A DNA stretch of 64,000 nucleotides from Suilimivivens sp964402925 (GTDB lineage: Bacteria > Bacillota > Clostridia > Lachnospirales > Lachnospiraceae). A program made the position numbers and the translations under genes. Location of the stretch: positions 11,396 through 75,395 of the forward strand of contig CAYOED010000007.1 of assembly GCA_964402925.1 (NCBI GenBank), written 5' to 3'. A model generated the notes under the pieces. The model saw only the letters and a program-made list of their open reading frames with translations, was not told the origin of the DNA and did not search any database. Shown piece after piece: positions 27,389-35,358 of the stretch (positions are counted from its first letter, which is position 1; each line of letters opens with the position of its first letter).

Positions 27389-27733
27389 ACCTAATCACCT
27401 CAATTTCTTGAAATCTATGGCAGAAGATATGATATAGATTGCTCCTGCTACACCTCAATTATACAGAAAAAATGTTCGTGTTTACAATAAAATTCACATT
27501 AAATTTCTTTCCCCCTCCGTTTCGCCTTGCTTTGCTGTCTGTTATGCTGCCGGCTCTTGTAAGGGATTCCTATTACCATGCGCCTCCATCAGGAAATACC
27601 AGTGAACAGTTGACGGCCGTTCCCCTAGACGTAAAGCTTGATGCGTTGATATAATCCATGAAGTCCTTATATCATTTTATCTGATGGGATTATTGTCAAT
27701 TTACAAACTTTAATACATAAATTAAGACGATGC
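27389..27733. other. Non-coding, AT-rich stretch with gene scraps
   Basis: No convincing gene. Near 27640-27665 the minus strand encodes DFMDYINAS, matching the degraded remnant at 26.9 kb. The right end holds a stem (AAGACG with CGTCTT, about 27724-27752) at the 3' end of the ToxN-like gene that could stop its transcription. Confidence 0.5.
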
Positions 27734-28318
27734 TTACACAGCAGCGTCTTTATCAAATTTATCATTATATGCTTTTTCAACTTTATCAAATGTTACATAA
27801 CAGCTTTTTACTATATTAGTTTCTTTTTGTCTTTCATATAATTGCTGCGCTTTAGCTAAAATGTGATTCTTATATGAACCTAAAAATCTATACTCTTTCA
27901 AGAGCAAATTTCTATAGTCCGTATCATCGATATCATCAAAAATAATCTTTTCAATAACATTTCGATTTACCGGAATCATCTTTCTTATTTCTAATACAGA
28001 AAGAAGTTTTTTATACTTATTTCCATCTTTATCATATTTTTTGTATATATCACCTTTATGTAACTCTTCCTTATCGACTATCTCATAGATTACATAATTA
28101 TGCTCTGTTATATTTTGCCACCCCAAATGTCTATATTTAGCAGAAGTGAGAGGAATGCAATAAGTAAACCCATTAATACCAACAAGCAATCCCAAATGCG
28201 GCTTCCTATTATAATTTTCTTCTTTTTTAAAAAAAACCTGATCATCTACGGAATTTAAATATTTTAGATACTCTAAATCAATTTTATAAAAACCATAACC
28301 TTCATATTGTACACTCAC
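27734..28318 (-). CDS. Type III toxin, ToxN/AbiQ/CptN-like endoribonuclease
   Basis: 194 aa from GTG 28318 with GGAG eight bases upstream. The order of motifs fits the ToxN family: YGFYKIDLEYLKYLNSVD, RKPHLGLLVGINGFTYCIPLTSAKYRH, a Lys-rich middle, IRKMIPVNRNVIEKI and a helical KEYRFLGSYKNHILAKAQQLYERQ. Such enzymes cut mRNA and are blocked by a repeat RNA. A promoter, two RNA repeats and a hairpin lie directly upstream, confirming the locus type. AT content is higher than that of its neighbours. Roles in the family include phage abortive infection and plasmid or island stability. Confidence 0.88.
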   Translation of the reverse strand: MSVQYEGYGFYKIDLEYLKYLNSVDDQVFFKKEENYNRKPHLGLLVGINGFTYCIPLTSAKYRHLGWQNITEHNYVIYEIVDKEELHKGDIYKKYDKDGNKYKKLLSVLEIRKMIPVNRNVIEKIIFDDIDDTDYRNLLLKEYRFLGSYKNHILAKAQQLYERQKETNIVKSCYVTFDKVEKAYNDKFDKDAAV

Positions 28319-28340
28319 AATGTTTCTCCGCTACGCAAAA

Positions 28341-28360
28341 GGGACTCATTTCTGAGTCCC
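28341..28360 (-). terminator. Hairpin between antitoxin repeats and toxin gene
   Basis: A perfect 8-bp stem (GGGACTCA with TGAGTCCC, GAAA loop) followed by TTTT. In type III modules this leaky terminator sets the excess of antitoxin RNA over toxin mRNA. Confidence 0.88.
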
Positions 28361-28365
28361 ACAGA

Positions 28366-28440
28366 ATTAACGTTACTCACTTAATGGCTGAGATACACCA
28401 GACTTAACGTTTCGCATTTATTTGGCTGCGATACACCAGA
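28366..28440 (-). ncRNA. Type III antitoxin RNA, two ~37-nt repeats
   Basis: Two tandem units, 28403-28440 and 28366-28402, both begin TCTGGTGTATC-CAGCCA and end near AACGTTAA; the middle differs. Each unit should fold as one pseudoknot that binds one toxin molecule after being cut from the precursor. Two repeats is close to the count known for CptIN-type loci (about two), fewer than ToxI (5.5). Confidence 0.85.
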
Positions 28441-28470
28441 CAAAGAAATCCTTCCAGATCTCTTAATTGC

Positions 28471-28499
28471 ATTATACACAAAACAAAAGGAACATTCAA
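28471..28499 (-). promoter_or_regulatory. Promoter of the type III TA operon
   Basis: TTGAAT (28494-28499), exactly 17 bases, then TATAAT (28471-28476). The first antitoxin repeat begins about 30 bases after the -10 box. Confidence 0.85.
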
Positions 28500-28585
28500 C
28501 GAACATAAAATAAATATTTTGTGAACAAATTTATTTTCGTGCGGACTAACGGCTTCTCCATGAAAAGTAACGTCCATTTAATCTA

Positions 28586-28629
28586 AGAAGGCATATCACT
28601 TTAATCCCAAAAGTGATATGCCTTCTTTT
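28586..28629 (-). terminator. Terminator of the PFL operon
   Basis: AGAAGGCATATCACTTT and its complement pair around a short loop, with T runs on both sides, so it could act in both directions. It lies 30 bases after the glycyl-radical gene. Confidence 0.85.
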
Positions 28630-28658
28630 CATGTCCAGATAATTATATTTGCAATTTC

Positions 28659-28901
28659 TTAGATGGACTCATGGAATGTACGGGAAATAACGTCAGCCTG
28701 CTGTTCAGGTGTTAATTTGATAAAGTTAACAGCATATCCAGAAACGCGGATTGTAAGCTGAGGATAATTCTCAGGATGCTTCTGTGCATCTAATAACATA
28801 TCTCTGTTCAATACGTTAACATTCAAATGATGTCCGCCCTTTGTTGCGTAGCCATCTAATAATGATACTAAGTTGTCTACCTGTGCTGTATTTGTTGCCA
28901 T
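28659..28901 (-). CDS. Stand-alone PFL glycyl-radical domain protein (GrcA-like)
   Basis: 80 aa corresponding to the C-terminal glycyl-radical domain of PFL. It contains LVSLLDGYATKGGHHLNVNVLNRDMLLDA, then IRVSGYAVNF with the radical glycine at residue 55, and ends FHESI. In Escherichia coli a similar protein (YfiD/GrcA) repairs damaged PFL. Here the adjacent PFL lacks this domain, so this protein should be an obligatory subunit carrying the radical. It lies 23 bases after the 67-aa gene. Confidence 0.9.
   Translation of the reverse strand: MATNTAQVDNLVSLLDGYATKGGHHLNVNVLNRDMLLDAQKHPENYPQLTIRVSGYAVNFIKLTPEQQADVISRTFHESI
28667..28701 (+). repeat. 35-bp direct repeat, right copy (within the grcA-like gene)
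   Basis: This copy encodes the last residues of the glycyl-radical protein and is exactly repeated at 27354-27388, 1313 bp away in the same orientation. Confidence 0.85.
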
Positions 28902-28924
28902 AGTAATTTACCTCCTTATTATTC

Positions 28925-29128
28925 TTAACGAAAATCATCCAATCCATCTTCCAGGGTAGGTACGCTGCACGCCAGAGGCGTTCTGGAGCAGTCTGTGCAT
29001 CCCATGGTCTGAACTTCTTTTGATTTCTCTTTTGTCTCGTCGTAGTCTACGTTAACGTGACCTACTCCCATAGCCATGCCGGAATCCAGCATTTTTACAA
29101 GATCATCAATCATCTTTTTGTCATCCAT
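28925..29128 (-). CDS. 67-aa Cys-containing protein of the split PFL operon
   Basis: Residues 8-27 (DDLVKMLDSGMAMGVGHVNV) resemble the first helix and His-Leu-Asn-Val strand of the glycyl-radical domain next door. The second half is different: a motif MGCTDCSRTPLAC with cysteines at 44, 47 and 54, and an acidic end. No glycyl-radical motif is present. It sits between the PFL core gene and the radical-domain gene with short gaps, so it is probably made with them. It could be a docking or metal/redox subunit; its function is not known. Confidence 0.75.
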   Translation of the reverse strand: MDDKKMIDDLVKMLDSGMAMGVGHVNVDYDETKEKSKEVQTMGCTDCSRTPLACSVPTLEDGLDDFR

Positions 29129-29165
29129 TACATTGTACCTCCCGAAAGTGGATTATAGTTTATTC

Positions 29166-31205
29166 TTACTTATTTAAATCAAGTTCGATATCACCAGCGA
29201 ATACCTGGTCTTCTTTTCCAAGTGCTCCAGGGATGATGGTGAAGGTATTAGAGATACCATCCTGTGCATCATTGAAAGGAAGCTTGGATACAGAAGATAA
29301 GGATGCTACTGCACCGTGAGTATCGCGTCCATGCATCGGGTTAGCGCCGGGAGCGAAAGGTTGACCTTTCTTACGTCCGTCAGGTGTATTTCCTGTTGCC
29401 TTACCATAAGTTACGTTAGATGTAATGGTAAGAATGGATGTTGTAGGAACACCGTTTCTGTAAGTGTGGTGTCTTCTGATAGCTGTCATGAACTTGTGAA
29501 CAACGTCCTGAGCGATGCTGTCTACGCGGTCATCGTCATTACCATATTTAGGGAACTCGCCGGTTGTCTTGAAGTCAACGATGATACCGTCTTCATCTCT
29601 GATAACCTCTACCTTAGCATGCTTGATAGCAGATAAGGAGTCAGCCACGATGGAAAGACCTGCAACACCTGTTGCGAAGTAGCGTTTAACATCTCTGTCA
29701 TGAAGTGCCATCTCAGCTCTTTCATAGCAGTATTTGTCATGCATATAGTGGATGATATTCAGAGTATTTACATATACATCCGCCTGCCATTCCATCATAT
29801 CGATGAACTTGCTGTATACATCATCATAATCAAGCACATCACCTTCAACAGGACGATACTTAGGACCAACCTGTTTCTTGGTAACTTCATCAACACCGCC
29901 GTTTAACGCGTAAAGCAGACATTTTGCAAGGTTTGCTCTTGCTCCGAAGAACTGCATTTCCTTACCGATTACCATGGAAGATACGCAGCATGCGATACCG
30001 TAGTCATCACCGTGTGTCACTCTCATCAGGTCATCATTCTCATACTGGATGGAAGAGGTCTGGATAGACATCTTTGCACAGTATTTCTTCCAGTTTTCAG
30101 GAAGCCTTGTAGACCAGAGAACAGTTAAGTTCGGTTCCGGGCTGGGACCTAAGTTGGTAAGTGTATGCAGATAACGGAAGCTCATCTTTGTTACCATAGG
30201 ACGTCCGTCAACGCCAACACCGCCGAGGGATTCGGTTACCCATACAGGATCGCCGGCGAAAATCTGGTTGTATTCAGGAGTACGCGCAAATTTTACGCAT
30301 CTCAGTTTCATGATGAAGTGATCAACAAATTCCTGGATTTCCTGCTCTGTGAATGTTCCGTTAGCAAGGTCTCTTTCTGCATAGCAGTCAAGGAAAGTGG
30401 AAGTACGTCCAAGGGACATAGCTGCACCGTTCTGTTCCTTAACAGAACATAAATATCCGAAGTAAGTAGCCTGGATTGCTTCCTTTACGTTGGTAGCAGG
30501 TTTGGAAATATCGCAGCCGTAGGATGCAGCCATTTCCTTCATCATCTTAAGAGCAACCATCTGCTCGGAAAGTTCTTCACGAAGGCGGATAACATCATCA
30601 GTCATAACGCGTCCTGTGGAATCCTTCTGAGCCTGTTTGTCTTCGATCAGTCTGTCAATACCGTAAAGAGCAACACGTCTGTAGTCGCCGATGATACGTC
30701 CGCGTCCGTAAGCATCCGGAAGACCTGTAATGATATGTGCGGAACGGCATGCTCTCATTTCAGCATTGTAAGCATCAAAACATCCTGCATTGTGTGTCTT
30801 TCTGTGTGTTGAGAAGAATTCACTGATTTCAGGGTCAACTTCATAACCATTGTCAGCGCAAGCTTTTTCAGCCATTCTGATACCGCCGTAAGGCTGGAGA
30901 GAACGCTTGAAAGGCTTATCTGTCTGGAAACCAACGATTTTTTCCTTAGACTTGTCTAAGTAGCCGGGGCCATGTGATGTGATTGTAGATACAACTTTCG
31001 TATCCATATCAAGAACGCCGCCTGCCTCACGCTCTTTCTTCTGCAAATCAAGCACCATCTGCCATAAGTCTTTTGTGTCCTGTGTAGCTTCAGCTAAGAA
31101 GGATTCGTCACCATCATAAGGATGATAGTTTCTCTGGATGAAGTCGCGTACGTTAACTTCGTTCTCCCACTTGCCGCCTACAAAATCTTTCCATTCTGGT
31201 CTCAT
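29166..31205 (-). CDS. Pyruvate formate-lyase core lacking the glycyl-radical domain
   Basis: 679 aa. The N-terminus (MRPEWKDFVGGKWENEVNVRDFIQ) and body are typical PFL, converting pyruvate and CoA to acetyl-CoA and formate. The catalytic cysteine pair is Cys406-Cys407 in DYGIACCVSS. The protein ends shortly after QDGISNTFTIIPGALGKEDQ, where PFL normally enters its roughly 70-residue radical domain. That domain is encoded separately two genes downstream. No frameshift is needed to explain the break, since a different gene intervenes. The activase gene is at 38.5 kb. Confidence 0.95.
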   Translation of the reverse strand: MRPEWKDFVGGKWENEVNVRDFIQRNYHPYDGDESFLAEATQDTKDLWQMVLDLQKKEREAGGVLDMDTKVVSTITSHGPGYLDKSKEKIVGFQTDKPFKRSLQPYGGIRMAEKACADNGYEVDPEISEFFSTHRKTHNAGCFDAYNAEMRACRSAHIITGLPDAYGRGRIIGDYRRVALYGIDRLIEDKQAQKDSTGRVMTDDVIRLREELSEQMVALKMMKEMAASYGCDISKPATNVKEAIQATYFGYLCSVKEQNGAAMSLGRTSTFLDCYAERDLANGTFTEQEIQEFVDHFIMKLRCVKFARTPEYNQIFAGDPVWVTESLGGVGVDGRPMVTKMSFRYLHTLTNLGPSPEPNLTVLWSTRLPENWKKYCAKMSIQTSSIQYENDDLMRVTHGDDYGIACCVSSMVIGKEMQFFGARANLAKCLLYALNGGVDEVTKKQVGPKYRPVEGDVLDYDDVYSKFIDMMEWQADVYVNTLNIIHYMHDKYCYERAEMALHDRDVKRYFATGVAGLSIVADSLSAIKHAKVEVIRDEDGIIVDFKTTGEFPKYGNDDDRVDSIAQDVVHKFMTAIRRHHTYRNGVPTTSILTITSNVTYGKATGNTPDGRKKGQPFAPGANPMHGRDTHGAVASLSSVSKLPFNDAQDGISNTFTIIPGALGKEDQVFAGDIELDLNK

Positions 31206-31275
31206 TTTGTGTAAGCCTCCTATTAAAATAATTTTATTTATTTGTGCATAAAAATTATGCTATTACCGTACCATC

Positions 31276-31305
31276 ATTATATGTTAGAATATCATTTACA
31301 GTCAA
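31276..31305 (-). promoter_or_regulatory. Promoter of the PFL operon
   Basis: TTGACT (31300-31305), an 18-base spacer and TATAAT (31276-31281), about 70 bases before the PFL start. The leader is AT-rich without an evident riboswitch. Confidence 0.75.
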
Positions 31306-31406
31306 GGCAAAGAGTGTACTTTTTTATGAACAAAGTACGGATTTTAGGGAAATTTTATATTTTTTTTGTAAAAAATGTTCAGTATTGGCGGAAGATGTGT
31401 TTAGGC

Positions 31407-31435
31407 TTGTCAGAAGATGGACAAAGTATTATACT
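31407..31435 (+). promoter_or_regulatory. Promoter of the DUF1858 gene
   Basis: TTGTCA, a 17-base spacer and TATACT, about 60 bases before the start codon; divergent from the PFL promoter. Confidence 0.7.
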
Positions 31436-31495
31436 ATAAAAGCGCAGATGTAAGATCTGTCATAAAATGTATACAATAGAAGGAGGTTATCTATT

Positions 31496-31687
31496 ATGGC
31501 ACAGATTACCAAAGACATGACAATAGGCGAGATTTTAAATACCAATCCGAATGTTGCACCAATCCTCATGGAAGCAGGCATGCACTGCCTTGGCTGTCCT
31601 TCTGCACAGGCTGAAAGCCTTGAGGAAGCCGCTATGGTTCATGGCATGGATATAAATGATCTGATGGCTAAGATCGAAGCAATCTGA
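31496..31687 (+). CDS. DUF1858 domain protein
   Basis: 63 aa, made up entirely of a DUF1858 (ScdA N-terminal-like) domain: ITKDMTIGEILNTNPNVAPILMEAGMHCLGCPSAQAESLEEAAMVHGMD. The CLGC cysteine pair is typical and suggests metal or Fe-S/redox work. It is preceded by AGGAGG and followed by a terminator. Its position facing the oxygen-sensitive PFL operon hints at a related role, but that is inference. Confidence 0.88.
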   Translation: MAQITKDMTIGEILNTNPNVAPILMEAGMHCLGCPSAQAESLEEAAMVHGMDINDLMAKIEAI

Positions 31688-31717
31688 TTCCGCCAGCAGA
31701 ATTTTAAGTTATAAGGA

Positions 31718-31745
31718 AAGCCGGGCATCTTGCCCGGCTTATTTT
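31718..31745 (+). terminator. Terminator after the DUF1858 gene
   Basis: A ten-base stem, AAGCCGGGCA with TGCCCGGCTT around TCT, followed by ATTTTAT. It could also serve the NhaC gene on the other strand. Confidence 0.85.
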
Positions 31746-31756
31746 ATGGAATATGT

Positions 31757-33376
31757 TTATGCCAAGTCTTTCTCGCGGCTGCGCCCTTTTATGACAAACA
31801 GGCAGATTAAAAGCAAAACAATGCCAACCGGAAGCGGTACCCATGGATTTTGCACAAAACCTGCAACGATATATGTGACAAAGGAAACCGCTGCAACCAA
31901 AAGTGCATAGGGCAGCTGAGTGGAAACATGGTTTACGTGATTACACTGAGCGCCGGCGCTTGCCATGATGGTGGTATCCGAAATAGGCGAACAGTGATCT
32001 CCGCATACAGCGCCTGCCATACATGCAGAAATGGAAATAATCATCAGCTGAGGATTTGAATTGGCAAAAACCGCAACTACGATAGGAATCAATATACCAA
32101 AGGTACCCCATGACGTTCCGGTGGAAAATGCCAGGAAGCATCCTACAAGGAAAATAATAGCGGGCAGGAGCATCATCAGACCTCCGGCGCTCTTTTCCAT
32201 TGCGCCTGCCACGAACACGGCAGCTCCCAGACTGTCAGTCATTGCTTTTAAAGTCCAGGCAAAAGTCAGGATCAAAATCGCAGGCACCATTGCCTTAAAG
32301 CCGGAAGGCAGGCACTCCATACATTCGCTAAAAGAAAGCACCCGTCTGATCAGATAAATAATAATAGTAAGCAGCATTGCAAATATGCTTCCAAGGGCAA
32401 GTCCGACAGAAGCGTCTGAATTGGAAAAAGCAGATACAAATCCTTCGCCCTGGAAGAAACCGCCGGTATAAATCATGCCGATCACACAGCATATGATCAA
32501 CATGATGATGGGAATTACCAAATCAATCACTTTTCCCTTTGAGCTTTTTGGTTCCGCCTCTTTATCAGATGCCTCTTTCCCTGAAGTAAACAAATCCCCA
32601 TTCAGTGCATTCTTTTCATGAGTACGCATAGAACCAAAGTCAATATTCAGAAGGACGATGGTTATCATCATCACAATAGTAAGCAAGGCATAATAATTGT
32701 AGGGAATCGCTCTGATAAAAATAGAAAATCCATCTTCCCCCTCAACAAATCCGGACACAGCAGCTGCCCAGGAAGAAATGGGCGCTATGATGCACACAGG
32801 GGCCGCCGTGGCATCTATCAGGTAGGCAAGTTTTGCCCGCGAAACCTTGTGTTCGTCCGTCACGGGGCGCATAACGCTGCCTACAGTCAGACAATTAAAA
32901 TAATCATCTATGAAAATAAGAACTCCCAGCGCTATCGTAGCAAGCTGGGCGCCTGCACGGGTCTTGATTTTCTCTTTGGCAAAATGCCCAAAGGCTGCCG
33001 AACCCCCGGCGCGGTTCATGAGACTTACCATCGCACCTAAGACTACCAGAAAGATCAGGATACCTACATTATAACTATCAGACAGTACCGCTATATATCC
33101 ATCATTGAAAATGTGGTTAAAAGTGCCTTCAAATGAAAAGCCGGAATAAAATAATCCTCCCACAAGAATGCCCACGAACAGAGAACTGTAAACCTCTTTG
33201 GTAATAAGGGCAAGCACAATTGCGATGATAGGAGGTACAAGCGCCCAGAAGGTGGCATACATGGAAGGTGTCTGCGCAGCCTCTTCCTCTGCGGCAAGCG
33301 TAATCATGGGTGCCAGCAGGAAGCAAAGTGAAAGAACCGATGCTCCTGCAAGCAGTCCGCGTTTTATTTTTTTCAT
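31757..33376 (-). CDS. NhaC-family Na+/H+ antiporter
   Basis: 539 aa from the ATG at 33376 (AAAGGAG seven bases upstream); a longer frame is not supported by a ribosome site. About eleven to twelve membrane helices. Family segments include FIDDYFNCLTVGSVMRPVTDEHKVSRAKLAYLIDATAAPVCIIAPISSW and SACMAGAVCGDHCSPISDTTIMASAGAQCNHVNHV. Such proteins exchange Na+ (or amino acids) for protons. A sodium antiporter fits with the Na+-type c subunit at the left of the window. Confidence 0.9.
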   Translation of the reverse strand: MKKIKRGLLAGASVLSLCFLLAPMITLAAEEEAAQTPSMYATFWALVPPIIAIVLALITKEVYSSLFVGILVGGLFYSGFSFEGTFNHIFNDGYIAVLSDSYNVGILIFLVVLGAMVSLMNRAGGSAAFGHFAKEKIKTRAGAQLATIALGVLIFIDDYFNCLTVGSVMRPVTDEHKVSRAKLAYLIDATAAPVCIIAPISSWAAAVSGFVEGEDGFSIFIRAIPYNYYALLTIVMMITIVLLNIDFGSMRTHEKNALNGDLFTSGKEASDKEAEPKSSKGKVIDLVIPIIMLIICCVIGMIYTGGFFQGEGFVSAFSNSDASVGLALGSIFAMLLTIIIYLIRRVLSFSECMECLPSGFKAMVPAILILTFAWTLKAMTDSLGAAVFVAGAMEKSAGGLMMLLPAIIFLVGCFLAFSTGTSWGTFGILIPIVVAVFANSNPQLMIISISACMAGAVCGDHCSPISDTTIMASAGAQCNHVNHVSTQLPYALLVAAVSFVTYIVAGFVQNPWVPLPVGIVLLLICLFVIKGRSREKDLA

Positions 33377-33445
33377 AGTTTGGCTCCTTTCTTTAGTAAA
33401 CAATTTATTTTATCATTAAATAATGACAAACACAATAACAAAACA

Positions 33446-33470
33446 GGCAGCCCCTAATGGGCTGCCTTAG
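33446..33470 (-). terminator. Terminator after mecA-like gene
   Basis: Minus-strand GGCAGCCC pairs with GGGCTGCC around a short loop, followed by TGTTTTGTT. Confidence 0.8.
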
Positions 33471-33484
33471 CTCCGAATCTGATT

Positions 33485-34285
33485 CTATATGCAGGATAAT
33501 GACTGCAGTGCAGTATTTTGAATGATTGGCTCAAAATGTTCTTGCAGATATGCCTCGGAAGCAGGCACTGATTTGATAATCGTTCCGTACTCCGAAAGGA
33601 CGTTGCAGACTTTGTTGAAATCGACCGGTGTATGATCACTTTTAGAAAGAACTAGTATATATGAGCCGTCTTTTTGCTTGTATAAAGAGTTCGTACCGTT
33701 ATAAAAATCAGACAGTACATGTGCCGACCCGATAATCTCTCGCAGCGAGCGGAAAGAATAAAGCTTGGTGAGTTCCGCAGGAACCGGGGTATCGGAGAGT
33801 TTTTTCTGCAGGGCATTCTTGAAAGAACGCTTGGCGCTTTCTATATCCGCGCTGCTTTCACCGGCGGAAGAGGTTCCTTCGGAAGATATGTTTCCCGTTT
33901 TCGTGTTTTGGATTTTCTTGAACAGATCAAGAACTTCATCTGCGCCTTCCGCAATGGTATCGAGAACATCACCTAAAGTATTGTCTTCTTCGTGAACAGA
34001 TGGAGCAAACTTTGAAAAACGGGTATCAAGTTCATCAGGATCTTCCACCTTGGTGATGATCAGGACGATACACTCGGAATTCAAAGGAATCGCTTCTATC
34101 ATTAATGGGATGTCTTCTGCCTCAAATCCGAATTCAAAAGATGCCTGCTGCATCATATCACGGAATAAATCTTTGGCTTTTTCGGTACCATAAGCAAGTT
34201 CGCTGAGTTTCAATTCCCTGTCAGCCAGATCTTCTCTGGTGAGGGTACAGCGGATCTGATGATCGTTAACTTTTTCTATTTTCAT
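33485..34285 (-). CDS. MecA-like ClpC adaptor protein
   Basis: 266 aa. N-terminal MKIEKVNDHQIRCTLTREDLADRELKLSELAYGTEKAKDLFRDMMQQA matches MecA family starts; an acidic linker (about 100-160) separates it from a C-terminal domain (SFRSLREIIGSAHVLSDFYNGTNSLYKQKDGSYILVL) that docks to ClpC. Family role: delivering proteins to the ClpCP protease. The client proteins cannot be told from sequence. Confidence 0.88.
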   Translation of the reverse strand: MKIEKVNDHQIRCTLTREDLADRELKLSELAYGTEKAKDLFRDMMQQASFEFGFEAEDIPLMIEAIPLNSECIVLIITKVEDPDELDTRFSKFAPSVHEEDNTLGDVLDTIAEGADEVLDLFKKIQNTKTGNISSEGTSSAGESSADIESAKRSFKNALQKKLSDTPVPAELTKLYSFRSLREIIGSAHVLSDFYNGTNSLYKQKDGSYILVLSKSDHTPVDFNKVCNVLSEYGTIIKSVPASEAYLQEHFEPIIQNTALQSLSCI

Positions 34286-34920
34286 ATTATTTTCACATCC
34301 TTACTATTAAGATACTGTTATCCTGCCGTTTGGTGACACTCGCAGTCACTTAAATTTATATTATACTTTGTGTGAATTTAAGTCAATAGGACAGAAAAAC
34401 AGTTTAAAAAAATTTAATAAACTACCCATTTTTTTACTTTTTTAAAGGTTTTTGTTAAAAATAAATAAAAAATTATGGAATTATCTTGATAATTTTGGCA
34501 ATAAATGCTATGCTCAGTTCCGTAAGATGCTTCCGGATAAATCCTGTATCGGGAGGAGGCATAATTTTTGAACATTTTATTTATACGAATCTAAGCAAAT
34601 TTAATCAAGGAAGTCCATGCCAAAGCGCATCTGCATCCCCGCATATGACCGCTTGGGCTGGCGCCATCTATTGATGTCTAACAGGCTTCGTGCCTGTCGC
34701 GAGTCTTTCTATAGTTTTTCAACTGTTATAATTCACCTAATTAGAAATTCGCAGCGGTAGTTTATTTTAGATACGTATCCGGCATCTTATCTGTTTTTAT
34801 TATCGTCATTAATAAAAAAACTATAATCAGTTTTGAATTTTATTTATCTTTTTGACATGACATATCACGGAATCCTTTTGGAATTTGTCAAAAAATGATT
34901 CAAAACAGATGGGAGAAAAA
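34286..34920. other. Long intergenic region with a candidate small RNA or leader
   Basis: The first 190 bases are AT-rich with no gene. TTGATA (34486-34491), 17 bases and TATGCT (34509-34514) could start a transcript. Downstream are a G-rich GGGAGGAGG with a partly complementary CTTCC upstream, a GCCA-AAGCG/CGCTT-TGGC pairing at about 34620-34667, and ACAGGC/GCCTGT at 34681-34697. A 45-codon frame (34618-34755) is not convincing. Could be a structured RNA; no known riboswitch was recognised. Confidence 0.35.
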
Positions 34921-35139
34921 ATGGCTTTGACGCAAAACACAAATCCCGTTTCTCTTAAGCCCCAGCTTGAACAGATGGAGAAGGAAGGTGTTATACTGTA
35001 CCTAAACGGCGTTCCGTCCACTACGGAGTACATTATGAAGAATTGTGTGAATGAGGATACAATGTATATGCCAGACTATGTGATTGATGAAAACGGGAAG
35101 ATAAAAGAAATCCGGTATGATCGGATATTCCATAATTAA
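34921..35139 (+). CDS. Small hypothetical protein
   Basis: 72 aa from the ATG at 34921, which has GGGAG five bases upstream; an upstream ATG at 34885 lacks a site. The sequence (KPQLEQMEKEGVILYLNGVPSTTEYIMKNCV, then MYMPDYVIDENGKIKEIRYDRI) has a soluble alpha/beta look without cysteine or membrane motifs. I do not recognise the family. It stands alone, followed by the GH18-like gene 219 bases later. Confidence 0.6.
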   Translation: MALTQNTNPVSLKPQLEQMEKEGVILYLNGVPSTTEYIMKNCVNEDTMYMPDYVIDENGKIKEIRYDRIFHN

Positions 35140-35358
35140 CGCCCCTATCTAAGCACGCCGGGAACCGATTAGCTACACGAATGTTCCTGCCAACAGAAAG
35201 CCCCTTATAATATAGTAATAAAGCAACAGGAATATTCCGGTTCCTTATCGGCGTGAAATATACCGGCAATGCCGGAAGAAAATGTTATAAAAAGTCAAAA
35301 TCGGTAATGACGGTGTGAAAATAGTCTGCTATAATATAGGACGATTGGAGGTTACAGG

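Noticed and set aside
28366..28440. Possible CRISPR array
   Set aside because: Only two adjacent units without spacers; the promoter, hairpin and ToxN-like gene identify an RNA antitoxin instead.
28659..29128. Sequencing frameshift as the cause of the split PFL
   Set aside because: The pieces are separated by start codons with spacing typical of genes and by a 67-aa protein with its own distinct sequence; a single indel cannot join them.
34618..34755. 45-codon frame MPKRICIPAYDRL... with AAGGAAG upstream
   Set aside because: Composition is not protein-like and it overlaps predicted RNA pairings; kept only as part of the unassigned region.
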